Shown: positions 1-6,813 of the stretch, one piece after another
Layout: each line of letters opens with the position of its first letter
Position numbering within the stretch: the first letter of the stretch is position 1
DNA from: Verrucomicrobiota bacterium
GTDB taxonomy: Bacteria > Verrucomicrobiota > Verrucomicrobiae > Chthoniobacterales > UBA10450
DNA: 9,076 nucleotides
Assembly (NCBI GenBank): GCA_003219495.1
Contig: QHOZ01000008.1
Coordinates: 1-9,076, forward strand
Reading direction: 5' to 3'
The notes under the pieces: generated by a model
Database searches by the model: none
What the model was told of the DNA's origin: nothing
What the model saw: only the letters and a program-made list of their open reading frames with translations
Position numbers and translations under genes: made by a program

Positions 1-471
1 CACGACGACAACGATCGCGGTTGGAATCGAAATCAGAAACGCAAGACCGCCGGTTTGTTTGGGACCAAGCAAGTTAAGAAGCCCGATGACCAGGATCGCC
101 ATCGCCGCGAATTTCTCCGGATGCGGCACGCCGAGATATTGAAACGCGGACAAAGCACTGATCGCCGCCGTCACCAAATAATCCGCGATCAACAAAAACG
201 CGCCGACGATCGAGATCACCTCGCTGCGATGACGGACGCTCGCATAAACGCCGCCGCCGTCGGGATAGAGACGGCAGATGATCATGTAATTAATCCCGAC
301 GAGCGCGGTCAGAACGCACATCGCCGCGATCAACCAAAACGAAGCGTAACCGGCGACGGCGAACGCGAGACCGATCACGTAGGCTTTGCTCGTTCCCCAA
401 TCGCCGTACAAAATCGCCGCCGCGCGTTTCCAATCCACATTGCGCGGCCGCTTAACGTTGGTCGGTATCAA
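1..471 (-). CDS. KimA-like APC-superfamily potassium permease, N-terminal part (runs off left edge)
   Basis: I translated this on the minus strand; 157 residues are visible and the 3' end lies outside the window. It resembles the KimA (YdaO) high-affinity potassium importer of the KUP/APC superfamily in the inner membrane. Residues that bind potassium in KimA, as I recall them, appear with matching spacing. D24 and Y31 lie in YGDWGTSKAY (D36 and Y43 in KimA), and Y, T and S lie in ADYLVTAAIS (Y118, T121, S125). The YPDGGGVYA loop matches the KimA YPQGGGAY loop. There is no ATG before residue 70. The best start is TTG at 471, because AGGAA (481-477) sits 5 nt upstream and the N-terminus then aligns with the paralogue at 921 (shared RPRNVDWKRAA). 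An in-frame TGA at 519-517 bounds the start. A cyclic di-AMP riboswitch precedes it, which fits potassium uptake. A C-terminal UspA domain is likely by analogy with the paralogue but is not visible. Confidence 0.88.
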   Translation of the reverse strand, partial: MIPTNVKRPRNVDWKRAAAILYGDWGTSKAYVIGLAFAVAGYASFWLIAAMCVLTALVGINYMIICRLYPDGGGVYASVRHRSEVISIVGAFLLIADYLVTAAISALSAFQYLGVPHPEKFAAMAILVIGLLNLLGPKQTGGLAFLISIPTAIVVVV

Positions 472-476
472 TATTT

Positions 477-481
477 TTCCT
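477..481 (-). promoter_or_regulatory. Ribosome binding site of the left permease
   Basis: AGGAA on the minus strand lies 5 nt before a TTG at 471. It decides the start, because no ATG exists between the upstream stop (519-517) and residue 70 of the permease. It lies directly downstream of the GC-rich hairpin at 509-490, so folding of the leader could influence access to it. Confidence 0.6.
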
Positions 482-489
482 GCATCAAA

Positions 490-546
490 CGAAGCGCGCT
501 CGCGCGACGAGGCCCTTCACTTTGCGGAGTCGATTTCCCACGACTC
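490..546 (-). promoter_or_regulatory. Probable expression platform of the riboswitch
   Basis: Two hairpins follow the aptamer on the minus strand. The first is GAGTCG (546-541) paired with CGACTC (532-527) around an 8-nt loop. The second spans 509-490, with a GCGC/GCGC core, a 4-nt loop, a 2x2 internal loop and an outer CG/CG pair. The first hairpin shares two bases (546-545) with the CAAAGA (550-545) that could close the aptamer by pairing with TCTTTG (693-688), so the two folds compete. No long T-run follows the second hairpin. It could be a weak terminator or could act on translation by lying beside the ribosome binding site. The mechanism is inference; only the inverted repeats are seen. 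Confidence 0.45.
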
Positions 547-693
547 TTTGCCCTTTAATGATGCTGACGAGGTTAGCTGTCGGGCTAGAGCCATTAAATG
601 CTCTCGATGCCGCGCATCGTTCGCCCCGATCCGTTTTCGGAATTGGGTCCCCCGCTGATCCCGAACTCGCGGGACCATTAAGCGAAACAAAGA
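545..693 (-). ncRNA. ydaO-yuaA riboswitch: Cyclic di-AMP riboswitch (ydaO-yuaA class)
   Basis: Read on the minus strand, the leader of the left permease carries the conserved blocks of this RNA in the right order: CGCTTAAT (684-677), AGCGGGGGACCCAAT (656-642), CGGGGCGAA (628-620), AGCCCGACAGCTAACC (586-571) and TCGTCAGC (570-563). They match, nearly base for base, the blocks I remember from Bacillus subtilis ydaO. Variable parts between them form helices: GGTCCC/GGGATC (676-671 with 662-657), CCG/CGG around AAAA (640-631), CGATGC/GCATCG (perfect 6 bp, 621-616 with 612-607... loop GCG) and AGAGC/GCTCT (604-600 with 591-587). This class binds cyclic di-AMP and normally turns off potassium and osmolyte importers when the messenger is high. 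The gene downstream is a KimA-like permease, as expected. It lies about 75 nt before the TTG start. An open frame reading through 729-517 is a by-product. Confidence 0.93.
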
Positions 694-763
694 ACTATGC
701 CGCTCTGCGGCAATCTCCAGCCAGGGCAACCCTTTGGTGAACTAGCCGGAGCGTAACTGCTGG

Positions 764-793
764 AAATTTCGAACCGGCAAAGAGTTGCGTCAA
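764..793 (-). promoter_or_regulatory. Candidate promoter for the riboswitch and left permease
   Basis: On the minus strand a good -35 box, TTGACG, is at 793-788. About 17-18 nt further on lies a weak A/T-rich -10 candidate (around 770-764, GAAATTT). A start near 757 would place the riboswitch about 65 nt into the transcript. Only the -35 is convincing, so this is tentative. Confidence 0.3.
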
Positions 794-836
794 CTTCTCC
801 AAGAGCCAGACGCGATACTACGTTGTCGATCTTCGC

Positions 837-848
837 TTATATATATAG
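837..848 (+). promoter_or_regulatory. A/T tract, possible -10 region for the right permease
   Basis: TTATATATATAG stands out in otherwise GC-rich DNA about 73 nt before the ATG at 921. The nearest -35-like hexamer, TTGTCG (823-828), is rather close to it, so the promoter call is weak. Confidence 0.22.
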
Positions 849-920
849 AGCGAACCGCCCACCGAATGAATAAACCGCTTGTCAGGCGCAGCCGCCTATG
901 AACAGTCACAGCACGCCCAA

Positions 921-2711
921 ATGGCAGATTTGATTGTTACCGAGAGCGGTGCGGTCCATCGCCCCCGCAATGTCGATTGGAAACGCGCGGCCGCGTTGCT
1001 TTACGGCGACTGGGGCACGAGCAAGGCCTACGTCATCGGGGCATCAATTACATCGTGATCTGTCGCCATTTCCCGGATGGCGGCGGCGTTTACTCGGCGG
1101 CGCGATCACAGGGACGACTGCTCGCAGTTGTCGGCGCGCTTCTATTGTTAGCGGATTTAACGGTGACCGCGGCGCTGAGCGGCTGGTCGGCCTTGAGCTA
1201 CATCACCTCCGGCGCGGAACAAGTCGGCGTGATCAAATTGCTCCGCGAGCACATCGCGCTCGCAACGATCGCCATGCTTGTGATCATGGGTGTAATCAAT
1301 TTTTTCGGACCGAAACATTCAGGCAGTCTCGCAGTCGCGCTGGCGGCACCGACGTTGATCGTCGTTGTGGTTCTCATCGCGATTAGCGCGCCGCATCTGA
1401 CGACGAAATTTCTGCAGCCGCGCCACGAAAGCCTGACCCAGGTTTGGGCGCAATTCGTCGGCGTGATTCTCGCCTTATCGGGCGCGGAATCGATCGCGAA
1501 CATCACCGGCGTGATGAAACTCGATCCAGGATCGACCATGGAAAAGCCGAGCGTCGCGCGCGCGTCCGTCAAGGCGATCATTCCAATCGCGATTGAGGTC
1601 GTTGTCGGAACAGCGCTCCTCGGCTGGGCGATGCTTTCGCTGCCGTCTGTGCTTCCGAAAACTTCTTCAGCTCCGCAGCGAGGACATGTTGCGTTTCATC
1701 GGCGAACAATTCGCGACCGCATCGTTTTCGCCCGCGATCGGCAATTTGTTCGGCTGGATTGTCGGCATCGTTTTCTTCCTGCTGCTGCTCAGCGCCGCGA
1801 ACACTGCCATCGTAGCAATCATCGGTCTGCTTTACATGATGTCGCGCGATCATGAGATGCCGCGGCACTTTCGGATTCTCAACACGCACGGCGTTCCGAT
1901 TTATCCGCTGCTCATCGCGATTGGTTTCCCAACGTTGGTCCTGCTCTTCGTCGCGAATTTCACCGCGCTGGCCGGCCTCTACGCGATCGGCGTGGTCGGC
2001 GCCATCGCGGTCAACGTCGGCTCGTGCACGTTCAATCGCCACGCCGGTTTCACCTGGTACGATCGCGTTCTCTTTGGCGCCACGTTCGGCATTTTGTTTT
2101 TTGTCGAGATCACCCTGGCTCATACAAAACCGGACGCATTGTTCTTTGTCGTCGTCGTTCTCGGGGCCGGGCTCGCGTTGCGCGCTTACACCTTGAAACG
2201 CCACGGACTGACCACCCTCACCGTCACCCGCGAAGTCGCAAAGATGGTCACGCCAACACTGGCCGCAACGATGCAATCGCGGTTGATTGAAGGACAAAAA
2301 ATCATGGTCGCGGCTCGCGGGATTACGCCGGTGCTCACCTTCGCGCTCGACGAAGCGCAATTGCGTAAGGCGACGCTGTGCGTGCTTTATGTGAAGGAGG
2401 TCGCAATTTATTTCACCGCTGCGGGCACGCGTCTCGGCCGCGCACGATGGCAGGATGATCCCGAAGCGAACGCGATCATGACGAGCGTGACGAAACTCGG
2501 CGAACAACGCGGCGTCGCCGTCGTCCCGGTCTACGCGGTCAGCCAGGATGCGTCGGCAACGATTGTCGATCTTGCCGCGACGATGGGCGTTGACTATCTC
2601 GTGATTGGCGCGACGCAACGGACGGCGCTGACCAAGTTATTGCGCGGCAGTGTCGTCACCAACGTCGCCCAACAGTTACCGGAATCGATCCAGTTGCTCA
2701 TCTTCGGTTAA
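921..2711 (+). pseudogene. KimA-like potassium permease with C-terminal UspA domain, broken by two frameshifts
   Basis: This is a paralogue of the left permease. ATG 921 opens MADLIVTESG, then the shared RPRNVDWKRAA and YGDWGTSKAY (D30 and Y37 of the potassium site kept), but the frame ends at TGA 1056-1058. The protein resumes in another frame at GINYIVIC (1040), because about 73 nt present in the left copy, encoding the 24-residue second membrane segment, are missing at 1037-1041. The second frame runs to about 1660. A further one-base shift at the AAAA run 1658-1661, or shortly after, returns to the first frame, which continues through SAANTAIVAI to TAA 2709-2711. From about 2298 the product is a UspA-like domain ending in IGATQRTALTKLLRGS; the nucleotide-binding pattern G-x2-G-x9-GS is kept except that the second Gly is Gln. 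The KimA Tyr118 position is Leu (ADLTVTAALS). The start codon lacks a clear ribosome binding site. Real decay or sequence error cannot be told apart here. Confidence 0.85.
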
Positions 2712-2713
2712 AC

Positions 2714-3451
2714 ATGACCGCGCAGGCGATTCGCATCGCGATGTGGTCGGGCCCGCGAAACATCTCCACCGCGATGATGCGCTCCTGGGGCAATCGCTCG
2801 GACACCGTCGTGGTTGATGAACCGCTCTATGCGTACTATTTAGAGAAGACCGGCAAAGACCATCCGATGGCCGCGGAAGTTCTCGCTCAAGGCGAAACGG
2901 ATTGGCGAAAAATTGTCGCGCGAATTACCAAAGATCCGATTCCGGATGGCAAACGCATTTTTTTCCAAAAACAGATGACGCACCATCTGTTGCCGGAGTT
3001 GGACCGGGAATGGATTGTCGATCTTACGAACTGTTTTCTCATCCGCGATCCGCGGGAAGTCATCCTCTCTTATATTAAGAAGAACCCCGACCCGTCATTA
3101 GAGGACCTTGGGTTTGTGCAGCAGTGCGAGATCTTCGATTTCGTGCGCAAGCAAACCAACTCCATCCCGCCGGTCGTCGATGCCGACGACGTTTTGAGAT
3201 ATCCGAAGCGCATGCTGGAAAGCTTGTGCGGAGCCCTCCGCGTCGAATTCGATGAAGCGATGCTTTCGTGGCCACCAGGATTGCGCGAGACCGACGGCAT
3301 TTGGGCCAAACATTGGTACGACGCCGTGGCAAGATCGACATCATTCGAGCCATACAAACCGCGCGAAGGAAACGTTCCGGACTCGCTTCGCGAAATTCAC
3401 AAGCGCTGTCGCGAATGTTACGACAAACTTCATCAACACCGACTACATTGA
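2714..3451 (+). CDS. P-loop sulfotransferase-like protein
   Basis: This 245-residue soluble protein has the layout of the PAPS-dependent sulfotransferase fold. Near the N-terminus is a P-loop-like segment, MWSGPRNISTAMMRSW (10-25), equivalent to the 5'-phosphosulfate loop. At 108-119, FLIRDPREVILS carries the Arg and Ser (R111, S119) of the 3'-phosphate-binding motif. It is shorter than classical sulfotransferases. Substrate and actual transfer activity are unknown. It starts 2 nt after the stop of the broken permease and ends 6 nt before the aminotransferase-like gene, so the last two are almost certainly co-transcribed. No good ribosome binding site precedes the ATG, which suggests translational coupling. 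From memory, plant branched-chain aminotransferase-like proteins join a domain of this kind to a class IV aminotransferase domain, so the two products probably act together. The family call is firm; the reaction is not. Confidence 0.82.
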   Translation: MTAQAIRIAMWSGPRNISTAMMRSWGNRSDTVVVDEPLYAYYLEKTGKDHPMAAEVLAQGETDWRKIVARITKDPIPDGKRIFFQKQMTHHLLPELDREWIVDLTNCFLIRDPREVILSYIKKNPDPSLEDLGFVQQCEIFDFVRKQTNSIPPVVDADDVLRYPKRMLESLCGALRVEFDEAMLSWPPGLRETDGIWAKHWYDAVARSTSFEPYKPREGNVPDSLREIHKRCRECYDKLHQHRLH

Positions 3452-3457
3452 TCGCGG

Positions 3458-4360
3458 ATGCAGCAGAAGTTTAATCCGAAGAACAAGGACCTCATCGTCA
3501 ATATCAACGGCGATTTACTTCATCGCGACAAAGCGGGCGTGAGCCCATTCGATTCGGCGGTGCAAGGCGGCGACGCGGTGTGGGAAGGCTTGCGCCTTTA
3601 CAACGGACGCATCTTCAAACTGATGGAGCATCTCGATCGGCTCGAAAGATCCGCGCGCGCGCTGACGATTGTCGATCTTCCGCCGCGCGAAAAGATCATC
3701 GAGGAGCTAAAACGCACGCTCGCCGCGAATAAGATGCGCGACGGCGTTCATATTCGGTTAACCGTTTCTCGGGGAGTAAAGATCACGTCCGGAATGGATC
3801 CGCGATTGAATCAAAACGGCGCGACGTTGATCATTCTCGCCGAGCACAAGGCGCCGGTCTATTCGAAGGATGGTCTCAAATTGATTGTCGCTACGGTGCG
3901 TCGACCGCCGCCCGAAGTTTTGGATGCGCGCATTCATCACGCGAATTTGCTCAATTCGATATTGGCGAAGATCGAAGCGAACAACGCCGGCGTGGACGAC
4001 GCGCTCATGCTCGATACGAACGGCTTTATCGCCGAAACGAACGCGACGAATGTTTTCATTGTGCGCAAAGGCGATCTGGCCACGAGCAAAACGGTCGCCT
4101 GTCCGGAAGGGATCACTCGCGCGACGGTGATGGAGATTTGCGCTGCGGAAAAAATCCGCTGCGTGGAAGCGGATTTATCGACGGTGGACGTTTACGGCGC
4201 GGACGAAATGTTTTGCACCGGAACGATGGGCGAGCTCACCGGGGTCGTGCAGCTCGACAACCGCGCGATTGGCGACGGGAAGATCGGGCCGATGACGAAA
4301 CGCCTTAGCGAACTTTACGCGCAGCGAACCGCGACCGAAGGCGTGCCGGTTGTCGGTTAA
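3458..4360 (+). CDS. Class IV aminotransferase-fold protein lacking the catalytic lysine
   Basis: The 300 residues match the fold-type IV PLP family (branched-chain and D-amino acid aminotransferases, aminodeoxychorismate lyase) over full length. Visible hallmarks are VWEGLRLYNG (41-50), HLDRLERSA with the phosphate-binding Arg R61, GFIAETNATNVF (189-200) with the Glu that contacts the PLP ring nitrogen (E193), and TGTMGELTGV (254-263) of the phosphate pocket. The Schiff-base Lys normally lies three residues before the Asn of K-x-x-N-x-L; here the segment is RIHHANLLNSILAK (158-171), so the position is H160 and no Lys lies between 142 and 170. The protein may bind PLP or PMP without a covalent bond, use His, or have a different job, so a branched-chain aminotransferase name would be unsafe. 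It follows the sulfotransferase-like gene by 6 nt. The ATG fits the usual N-terminus of the family. The stop lies 2 nt from that of the convergent permease gene. Confidence 0.87.
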   Translation: MQQKFNPKNKDLIVNINGDLLHRDKAGVSPFDSAVQGGDAVWEGLRLYNGRIFKLMEHLDRLERSARALTIVDLPPREKIIEELKRTLAANKMRDGVHIRLTVSRGVKITSGMDPRLNQNGATLIILAEHKAPVYSKDGLKLIVATVRRPPPEVLDARIHHANLLNSILAKIEANNAGVDDALMLDTNGFIAETNATNVFIVRKGDLATSKTVACPEGITRATVMEICAAEKIRCVEADLSTVDVYGADEMFCTGTMGELTGVVQLDNRAIGDGKIGPMTKRLSELYAQRTATEGVPVVG

Positions 4361-4362
4361 GG

Positions 4363-6783
4363 CTACTCGTAGCGCAACGCGACCATCGGATCGACCGACA
4401 TCGCGCGGCGCGCTGGAAAGTAAGTCGCGATCAACGCAGCTCCACTCAGCAAAGTCGTGACAATGGCGTAGATCGACAGGTCGCTCGCGCTCACTCCGTA
4501 GAGAAGACTCGACATCAAACGGGTGACGGCGAGCCCGCCTAACAGTCCGGCGAGCAAACCGATTCCAATGACGGCGAAGCTTTGACGCAGAATCATCGTG
4601 AGCATGTCGATCTTTCGTGCGCCGAGCGCCATGCGAATTCCGATCTCCTTGGTTCGTTGCGCAACGCTGTAGGCGATCACGCCGTAGATTCCAATTCCGG
4701 CCAGAATCATGGCGACGCCGGCGAAGCAGCCAAGCAACATCATATTGAAGCGTGGTTGCGCCAAAGTTGCGCCAATATGTTTTTCGAGCGGCTCGAGAGT
4801 TGGAACGAACAGGTCGCGATCGAACTCATGCACGATGTTGCGCAGCGCGCTTTGTAATGTGGCGGCGCCGGACTGTGTGCGTATCACGACATCCATTCGA
4901 CGTTCGGGCTCCTGCGACGCAGGAACGTAAAACTCCGGCAGCGGTTGGATCGCAAGCGACTCATGACGCGAGCTGCCAACGACACCGACGATTTCTTTCG
5001 GGGGCAACGGCTCGTTCTTTTCGCCGTGAGTCAAAATCAGCTGCTGACCAAGGGCGTTGCCATTAGGGAAATACCGTTGTGCGAGCACATCGTTCACGAT
5101 GATGACGGGCTGCGAATCCTTGGTGTCGCTGGAATTAAACGAGCGGCCGCGCAAAACCGGCGTGTGCATCGCGCGAAAATAATCCGGCGTAATCGTAAGA
5201 TTCGAAGCTATCAGTTCCTGCCCGGGCGGACGCGGCGGTTGACCGACGATCGCGAATGTCGATCCAGTGTCGTTACCGGAGAATGGCATCGGAAACGCGG
5301 CACCGGCCGCTTCGACTCCCGGCAATGCGGCGAGCTTCGGCAACACTTGGTCAAAAAATTGCCGATGCTTTTCCGGTTCGGGATATTTTGCCTTCGGAAG
5401 AATGAGACCAACGACGAATGCGTTGGAAGGATCAAAGCCAGGCTTTGTCGCGCGAAGATTCGCAAAAGTCTTGATGAGCAAACCGGCGCCGGCCAAGAGC
5501 AACAACGACAACGCAACCTGGGTAATAATGAGGAGGCGGCGAAGATAATGCGATTCGGGACCGACCGCACCGCGGCTTCCCGATTGGAGCGATTCATTCA
5601 CGTTAGGCCGGGTCAGTTGAAGCGCCGGAATCAACGCGAAAACGAGCGTACTGAAGATTGCGGCCGCGAAGGTGAAGGAAAAAACGGAGCCGTTAATCGA
5701 GATTGCTGCGAGCCGAGGAAGATCTTGCGGACCGTAAACTCGGAGCAGATCGATTCCCCACCAGGCAAGGAGCAATCCGGCGACGGCGCCGATGATCGAC
5801 AGCAACAGACCTTCGCCGAGTAATTGCAAGATAACACGCGCGCGGCTGGCGCCCAGCGCGGTTCGAATGGCGATCTCTCGCTGACGCACGGTGGCTCGCG
5901 CGAGTAAGAGATTCGCGACATTGGCACAGGCAATGAAGAGAACAAAAACTACCGCCGCAAAAATAGTCACGAGCGCCGGGCGCACATCGCCGACGACATC
6001 GGCATGAAGAGAATAGACCCGCTCGGAACGCCCGGTGTTTGATTTTGGATATTGCTGCTCCAAACGTGCAGCGATCGTTTTCATCTCCGCTTCGCATTGC
6101 TGGATGGTGACGCCGGGTTTCAATCGCCCAACCATGCGAACGAAATGAGAGTCGCGATTGTTGACGTGCTCGGGAACGAGCGGATGAAGCGGGATCAAGT
6201 ACTCCGAGCGCTCGCCTTCGACCGGATATTGAAAGCCGGGAGGCATCACGCCGAGCACAGTGTACAAACGCCACGACAAGCTGATTCGCTTTCCGACGAT
6301 GTCGGGGTCGCGATTGAAATAAGTCTTCCAAGCGTAATCGGTCAGAACAACAACGCGAGCGTCGACGTTGTCGTCTTCACGTGTGAACGCGCGACCGCGC
6401 GCAGGCGCAACGCCGAGCACCGGAAAAATATCCGAAGTAATGGCAACGCCCATGAGCTGACGCGAGTCTTCGCTCCCATTGAGGACGGCGCCAGTGCGGG
6501 TGAACGCAGCCAATGCCTCCAACGTTTTGGATTGGTCGCGAAGATCGACATAATCCGGCACCGATTCGGTTTCCTTCTCGGATTTTTCGCGCGCGACTTC
6601 GGACCAAACGGCTATCAGCTGGTTCGGATTTGGAAACGGAAACGGACGAAGCAGGACCGCGTCAATCACGCTGAAGATGGCGCTGTTGGCGCCGATGCCG
6701 AGGGCGAGAGTTAAAATGGCAATTGCAGCGAAGGCAGGCGCTTTCACCAACATCCGCAAGGCGTATTTGAAATCGTTTAACAT
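4363..6783 (-). CDS. ADOP-family ABC transporter permease (MacB/FtsX type), intact
   Basis: This 806-residue inner-membrane protein has the duplicated architecture of the ADOP (acidobacterial duplicated orphan permease) family. A first membrane segment (about 17-43) is followed by a periplasmic MacB-like core domain (about 50-265) and three membrane segments (about 270-292, 322-343, 367-390). The same order then repeats: segment 416-436, core 445-670, segments 680-705, 734-755 and 770-790. The repeat shows in the paired motifs REIAIRTALGASR (302-314) and KEIGIRMALGARK (712-724). The protein ends in the typical PARRAMSVDPMVALRYE. No ATPase gene is next to it, as usual for this family. AAGGAG (6797-6792) lies 8 nt before the ATG and supports the start. 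It is downstream of the DUF4097 gene with a 30-nt gap on the same strand. Such permeases are thought to work in export or envelope stress; the substrate is unknown. Confidence 0.93.
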   Translation of the reverse strand: MLNDFKYALRMLVKAPAFAAIAILTLALGIGANSAIFSVIDAVLLRPFPFPNPNQLIAVWSEVAREKSEKETESVPDYVDLRDQSKTLEALAAFTRTGAVLNGSEDSRQLMGVAITSDIFPVLGVAPARGRAFTREDDNVDARVVVLTDYAWKTYFNRDPDIVGKRISLSWRLYTVLGVMPPGFQYPVEGERSEYLIPLHPLVPEHVNNRDSHFVRMVGRLKPGVTIQQCEAEMKTIAARLEQQYPKSNTGRSERVYSLHADVVGDVRPALVTIFAAVVFVLFIACANVANLLLARATVRQREIAIRTALGASRARVILQLLGEGLLLSIIGAVAGLLLAWWGIDLLRVYGPQDLPRLAAISINGSVFSFTFAAAIFSTLVFALIPALQLTRPNVNESLQSGSRGAVGPESHYLRRLLIITQVALSLLLLAGAGLLIKTFANLRATKPGFDPSNAFVVGLILPKAKYPEPEKHRQFFDQVLPKLAALPGVEAAGAAFPMPFSGNDTGSTFAIVGQPPRPPGQELIASNLTITPDYFRAMHTPVLRGRSFNSSDTKDSQPVIIVNDVLAQRYFPNGNALGQQLILTHGEKNEPLPPKEIVGVVGSSRHESLAIQPLPEFYVPASQEPERRMDVVIRTQSGAATLQSALRNIVHEFDRDLFVPTLEPLEKHIGATLAQPRFNMMLLGCFAGVAMILAGIGIYGVIAYSVAQRTKEIGIRMALGARKIDMLTMILRQSFAVIGIGLLAGLLGGLAVTRLMSSLLYGVSASDLSIYAIVTTLLSGAALIATYFPARRAMSVDPMVALRYE

Positions 6784-6791
6784 AAAGCTCG

Positions 6792-6797
6792 CTCCTT
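6792..6797 (-). promoter_or_regulatory. Ribosome binding site of the intact ADOP permease
   Basis: AAGGAG on the minus strand is 8 nt from the ATG at 6783. It lies inside the 30-nt gap after the DUF4097 stop, so the permease can start translation on its own within a shared transcript. Confidence 0.7.
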
Positions 6798-6813
6798 CGA
6801 ATCCTTAATGATT

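Larger units (their letters stand above)
694..920. other. Upstream half of the divergent intergenic region
   Basis: Together with the riboswitch leader this forms a 449-nt gap between the divergent permease genes. No coding region is convincing here. I see an A/T tract TTATATATATAG (837-848) that could serve as a -10 box in either direction, and a small inverted repeat AGGCG/CGCCT (884-888 with 893-897) before the start at 921. The conserved ydaO blocks present on the other side are not repeated here for the plus-strand gene. Confidence 0.5.

Noticed and set aside
55..558. Plus-strand open frame opposite the left permease
   Set aside because: It has an Arg/Asp-rich composition typical of an antisense shadow; the minus strand gives a clear KimA-like membrane protein.
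517..729. Minus-strand open frame of 70 codons ahead of the left permease
   Set aside because: It runs through the conserved riboswitch blocks and resembles no protein; the stop at 519-517 separates it from the permease.
884..897. AGGCG/CGCCT hairpin as a terminator or operator
   Set aside because: The stem is only 5 bp, has no T-run and no partner site, and is expected by chance in GC-rich DNA.
741..920. Second cyclic di-AMP riboswitch for the plus-strand permease
   Set aside because: I looked for the conserved ydaO blocks on the plus strand and found none; only a GCCGG/CCGGC pair and a small hairpin occur.
1578..2618. Minus-strand open frame of 346 codons
   Set aside because: It is the antisense shadow of the right permease: charged, low-complexity composition, while the plus strand gives membrane segments and a UspA domain.
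4945..5823. Plus-strand open frame of 292 codons inside the ADOP permease
   Set aside because: It is an antisense shadow rich in Arg, Asn and Asp with no recognisable motif; the permease is certain on the other strand.
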